Positions 58,860 to 64,000 of a DNA stretch of 64,000 nucleotides are shown in pieces. Origin of the DNA: Tyto alba (taxonomy: Eukaryota; Chordata; Aves; Strigiformes; Tytonidae). The stretch is taken from NCBI RefSeq assembly GCF_018691265.1, contig NW_024881313.1, positions 5,857,501 to 5,921,500 on the forward strand, given 5' to 3'. Within the stretch, counting starts at the first letter, position 1. Each line of letters begins with the position of its first letter. Below the pieces are notes generated by a model, which was given only the letters and a program-made list of their open reading frames with translations, searched no databases and was not told the origin of the DNA. A program made the translations under genes and the position numbers.

Positions 58860-61800
58860 GCTGTAAACTTAAAAAATGCCACCATTCTTTTTCATTTTTT
58901 TTTCCCTTCTTGCCCGCATCTTCAAGAAAATAGGTTAATTAAATCCAGCCACTTCAGTTTCCAGGTTGATTTAATTTTCGTTTGAGGACAAATTAGGCAA
59001 TACGAGCGTTTAAATACTCCATTACTTGAAAACTGTTTGGAACAGTTCACTGCTACTGAAGTTCTCTTCACTGACACTTGCTGATTTATTTTTACTTGAA
59101 GGATATCTGGAATGGCTAGAGAAAAGGGCGTTTAATAAATTCACTTCTTCCTTGTAAGGTAATTTGTCTGCCTTATGTTTTTGTCCTAGGCCTCTAATGA
59201 TGGTAACAGTGTTATTTCTTCTCTGCTTTTTTGAAAAGAGACACAGGGAACAGTTGGTGGTTGCTTCATCCCTTTACTTTCATTGATTAATCATAGAGTT
59301 CATGATGTTTCACTATACTACTTAATTTCAACAGAGCTTGTAAGTCTGGTTTGGGTATTTAAAGCAAGTGTTTTCATGGATGTTTTCTGTAAAGCCATGG
59401 GCAACAACAATTTTAAATTCCATGAGCTTTGTTATTTATTATTGAAAATTTTTTTAAAAAAATCTCTCAAGTAATGCTCCCTAGTCTGTACTCCCAGTAG
59501 TTTAAGCTAAATATTTTCTACTGTGGCTCCTAGTCTATTTACAAAGCCGTAGCATTCACAGTTCTTCATTCTTTTTCTTTACTCTGATATCCCCTTCCCC
59601 ACATACTGCATTAGGCCCATTTATGCCTTCTCTTATAATTTGGTATTACACCTGGGTTTGCATGCAGGAAAGGTGGGAGGGGAGTTTTACGGATTGGAGA
59701 TGCTCTCTGTGTATGAGTGTGCATCTGTGTGTGCTGAACAGTTGTGGTTGGGTTGAAATTACTAGCATGTTCACCAGGGACAGGAAATGATGGTGAGGCT
59801 CAGCTGGAGTCTCGCTTATTGCAACACTGCATGTGGGGCTAGCTCATTCACTTTTGCAAATGTAAGTATACTGTGTTTTATACAAAACCTTACTTGTTTT
59901 TTTTTTGGTAGCCGTGCATGTGTCATGGTACAGAATTTGGTCTACTTCAGACCACATCCATTATAAATAGATGCATGTAAGTCTAACGAGCTTTCCTTCA
60001 TTTGTTGCATTCTGTACGTTTTGTTACGTGCCATGTAGAAAGTAGAGTGGAATAAGTAATTTCTCTGGCAGTCTGAGATCTTATGCTTTCTAACTGTAAA
60101 AGTGACTTTTCAATTGCTACAAACAGTGCTCTTGGCAATTTAGATGTGAATTATGTTTTTAACAGGAAGGCTTTTCTCATTTTGTAGCTAATATATTTTG
60201 AGCTTAAATTTTATTTTCTGTAGTGTGCATTTCCAAAAAAATGTGATGGACGAGGTAGCAGAACGAGTATGGGACTGTGATGTGGTACACATATGTCAGA
60301 AATAGCATAGTATTTAGATCAGCATATTTTGATCTCATTGAAGTCAGTAGAAACGTCTCAATTTATTTCAACTATGTTAAGACTTGTCTCACCGAAAGCA
60401 TAAAGTTTTGCTGGTAAAGACTAGGGGATGCTGTGACACACCACTACTAAGGAAGCCAAAGAAACTTCTAGGAGAAGCTAATTGCCTTTTCCTGGATCAA
60501 GTTTCTGATAATAGGATGCAAATATTGTAAGATCTGACAACTCTTCAGAGCGGGACTAATGTGTTTCTGTTACCGAATTTACTCAGCTCTACTCTTTGAG
60601 GTGCTGGATATTCATGTCTGTCTTCTGCATTTGTGGTATACTTTGGGGGACAGACATTGTTTTTTAGTCTCCTTCAGCTGTCACTTGTGGTAGAAGTACA
60701 TAAATCCTTGAATATTATGCCTTGAAATACATGTTTCATTGCTTTAGTTTCTCATTTATCTGAAGGACAAGGAGATTTTGTATACGTAATGTTCTGTCCT
60801 GTTGTGAGTACTTATATTTTATGTTAGCAGAGTAAGCATGTCTCCTTGATGTTAATTTTTGATTACCTTAGAGCAAAGTTTGCTGTCTGCCTTCAAGGTT
60901 GAATGATGTGGGTGTTATGCTAATGAATATGGCAATCTAGGTAAAGTTAGAAACATAATAGCTAAGAAAAGCACAGCTGTGGGTCTGATCTTGGGAGGCA
61001 GGATATCCATAACTCCTCCTCCTTTCAATCTGTTTAAGCTTGTTGCTCATGCAAAGTTCTTGAAGCTGCTTGTGACTTTCGCATAATGCAAATGTTCAGA
61101 AATAGCAGATTCTATTATATATGAAGTTATGACACAAATTGACAGTGTTGGAGTAGTGGTTTTGGAGCTCTGTCAACATGAAATTTATGGCACATTATTG
61201 CAAGTTGCTAGAAACATTAAAAAAAAAAAAAAAGGTTGCGGACAGCCTCAGTGAAGGCAGAAAACTTGCTTAAATTCTTTCTGATTTTCTGTATTCCTAT
61301 GTCTCCACTGAGATGATTGTTAAATGATCAGAGTTGATTTGTTTTTTAATACGAGTTTAATGGCAATTCTGGTACCTGCCTTTTTAGTGAAAGCAGGGAA
61401 TGCTCTAAGAAGTGCTGGCTGGGGCTGAGAAATGCATTTGGTGAGCACAGCTCAGCCTCTACCGTCCTGCCCGTCTGGTGTGCCAGAAGAGCACTGACTC
61501 CGTGCAAGCTCCTTAGGGTAGAAGTCACGTGTTAGCATGTGGCACTAAGCCCAGCAGTGCTTAATCCTATTTCAGTGTCTGGGCGCTCCAGGATGCTAAC
61601 CACGAAAATAAAGAAATAGGGTTGAGCTGCTTTTGATATGGAAGGTGCTAAGTGATTTTTGCGATGCCTATTTGCTAATGATTCAGAGTCTTTGGATGAA
61701 GGCTTTTCTAGATGTGGCTCTTGAATCTTGTTCTGTGGGAAATAAGTACTTGATAAGCTTGACTTGACAGGAATCCCTGTTATGTGCAACAGGAGGGAGG

Positions 61801-64000
61801 AATAAGAGTGAGAACTGACTTTCACTGACCTCTAAGCCCTAAGCTGAAGTATTACGTCGAGAATTGCTATGAGTTTCTAGCTATTAGAGAGATCTCCAGG
61901 CATACTAATGGTGTATCTGGCTGTAAGACAGCCTGACATAAAGATAGTAGCTGCCTAATAGCACCTGGTAAGTCACAGAAGGAAGTCTGCAGATAAGATT
62001 CTTTATGTGCCTCTGTGTGCCGCTTTTCAATTTTATAACAGTTTAGACCGAATTTGAAAAATCCTTCGTTTGAAGTCATTGAATAGCATATTAGCCAAGC
62101 TCTGCATTCCTTGTCTGACCAAGAGGTGTATATATCTGCGTTTCTAGGTATCTCACTTTCCAGTCCAGTTGTTAAATGTTCTTGAACTGAAGATTTCCTC
62201 TAAGTTGTGGGGTTTCGATGGCTGAATCATATATGTGTTGTTAAATACAGCTGCTGCCATGTCAAGGCTTAATTATTTTCTTCTGAACATTTTCTTTGGC
62301 AATTACGTTGACACAGGTGTGCAAGTAACTCTCCCTTTCTCCTGCTTTCCCATGTAATGCATGAATTAAGGAGATTTTTCTTTTGATTCATCCTTCCATA
62401 ATAGCAACTTTTCAGTGATAGCTTCAGATTCTGCCTGCATGTTGGTTGAGCTGAAACCTAAAAAGCCATCAAGCAAAACGTGGTAGTATGTGGTGCTGCA
62501 ATTGTCATTCAGCACTTGGATTTAACTGCTGTTCTTAGAATGAAGACGGTAACAGTGCAAAATAGTAAAGGTGAGAAGCTAATCCTTGTTTGTACCAGTG
62601 TTTAACTGTTCTGTGTTTACTGTAATGTTACTGGTTGGATTTCAGTAATGACTTTTTGTTGCCATTAGAAAAACCTGAAGCATTGGGCATTCGTTGTAGC
62701 CTCTGATGAACGTTTTTAGGGTAGAAGTCTGAAATGTTTCCCTGGCTGAATGTAGTTGTACTCCTTCCTCAAATTCTACCAATTTTGTTATTACTGCTTG
62801 TGATAATACTGCAAAGAGTTTGCTATTACAACTGTCATCTTTTACCTGTTGTGGAGATCACTTAGGTCACTTTTAGGTCACCTCTCTGATCTGACTTACA
62901 CCACTTTCTTGTGATTCTGGAGGCTTTTCCTAGTTGCAGTGTCTGCGTTGTTACTGTTCTGATTTTAGTGTATTCCATTTCATATAGCTGCTGGTGAAAA
63001 CAAATAAAGCTCCTGATGAAGAACTGTGTGGGTATACTCGGTTTGCCTTACACGTTTACTTTTTTCTGCCTGAACAGTAGCTGAAACCACAGAAAAGACG
63101 ATTTCTGAAGAGCTTGTCAATCACCAACAGAACCTTGTGTGCAGGAGACTTTATCCTTCTCATTGCGCAAGCCCATTTGTGTCACTGTTAATTCTGTTTG
63201 TTATGGAAGATTAAGCCCTGCCCTTCAAGTTTTCATGTGAGCAGAAGATCCATGTCTCTGGCACTACTTTTCTATCATCTTGCCAATCACTCATATTAAA
63301 AAAATTTTGTTGTGGTTTCCATCTTCTCCAAGATAATTGCTTTGTCAATGTGTCTAGAAAAAATAGCCTTGAGGAAGGATAGAGTTTCCTCATACTCTTA
63401 GTTTTCCAAGTGAAATGTAGAATTCTTATTTTTACAAAACTTTTGCTGTCCTGTCTGCAGCAGCAGCAGATGGCTTTGAAGCCAGCCTTGATAAGTTTTA
63501 TTGTCAAAAGGGTTCTGCTGCTGCCTCAGGCTGCAAGGTATAATAGTAGCATCTCCCCGAACAGGATGCAGAACATGTCTTACTCATAGTGGCACCTGGG
63601 ACTACGCTGGCTGCAATTGTATTGCTAGAAAAGAAGCTTATTTAATAGTTTTATAAAATACTGTATTCTGAAGGAGAGTGAATGGTTCTATCATTTCTTT
63701 CTATATACCTTACTTATGACAAAAACAAGTGCTGAGATCTTCCAGACAAAGCTTTGACAGCATAAACTCTGAATTTATGTACGATTTATACTGCAGGTTG
63801 GGAGGAAGTTTTGCTATGAATGTAATTCAGTCACTGACCATCTCCTATACATTAACAGACATTTGCTGTTTCTTTTTTTAACTGTGTGTGGTACTGCTTG
63901 AACACTTTAAAATAAAAAAAGGGTAACTCATCAGTAGCAATGGGGGATCCCAGAGACATGATAGTGAGTATTGTCTGCATACTGGGGAGCTGATGAGCCT
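58860..64000 (+). other. Probable OSBPL3 intron 1, no exon recognised
   Basis: Composition drops to AT-rich right after the CpG island. I looked for the first ORP3 coding exon (serine-rich start before the PH domain) and did not find it, which fits the long first intron in mammals. An A run is at 61219-61233. No mobile element was recognised. Confidence 0.4.

Noticed and set aside
57525..58933. Frames up to 279 codons on both strands
   Set aside because: Same cause in the second CpG island; frames on opposite strands overlap completely and none resembles ORP3.
1..64000. CRISPR arrays, operons, phage or bacterial defence systems
   Set aside because: The window is vertebrate nuclear DNA with spliced genes; no spaced direct-repeat array or bacterial gene cluster is present.

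Overview
The window is nuclear DNA from a bird. It encodes a complete two-coding-exon cytochrome c whose protein has the avian residue pattern (Q-A-E-G-F-S-Y-T-D around residues 42-50). Its mobile elements (two solo LTRs of an avian ERVL-type family and a class II, betaretrovirus-like provirus) and long gene-poor stretches fit the same source. The cytochrome c is not identical to chicken. A neoavian, possibly passerine, source is an inference.

Layout, left to right. Positions 1-8680 hold the 3' half of SPMIP4 (C7orf31), + strand: exons at 1157-1341, 4766-4833, 5047-5121 and a long terminal exon ending at 8591. The terminal exon carries an apparent frame change near 7926-7956 and an in-frame TGA at 8361-8363, although homology to the mammalian C-terminus runs on to 8591. 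One middle exon could not be found. The gene may be decaying in this lineage. A 588-bp solo LTR (6185-6772, minus) with a perfect 5-bp target duplication lies in one of its introns.

Positions 8680-15540 are intergenic. A CpG-island promoter with an NRF-1 palindrome, CRE-like sites and an inverted CCAAT box (about 15540-16330) drives CYCS: non-coding exon 1 ending at 16104, coding exons 16722-16890 and 17059-17207, and a poly(A) signal at 17473-17478. A second solo LTR of the same family lies at 21900-22488 on the + strand, so CYCS sits between two inverted LTR copies.

Positions 22.5-50.5 kb look like plain intergenic DNA with simple repeats and a few short palindromes. At 50547-53937 (minus strand) lies a deleted provirus with everything needed to define it: 6-bp target duplications, two 408-bp LTRs differing at 11 sites, a lysine-tRNA-like primer site, a leader splice donor, gag with two zinc knuckles, a dUTPase/protease start in the -1 frame, a short env membrane tail and a polypurine tract. 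Most of pro, all of pol and most of env are deleted.

A second CpG island (about 57530-58850) with a full CRE, CCAAT and GC boxes is the best candidate for the 5' end of OSBPL3. The order SPMIP4-CYCS-OSBPL3, all in one direction, matches the human 7p15 arrangement. The rest (58.2-64 kb) would be its first intron. I found no CRISPR array, operon or novel multi-gene system. The notable signals are the SPMIP4 lesions, the provirus, and small cis-elements.
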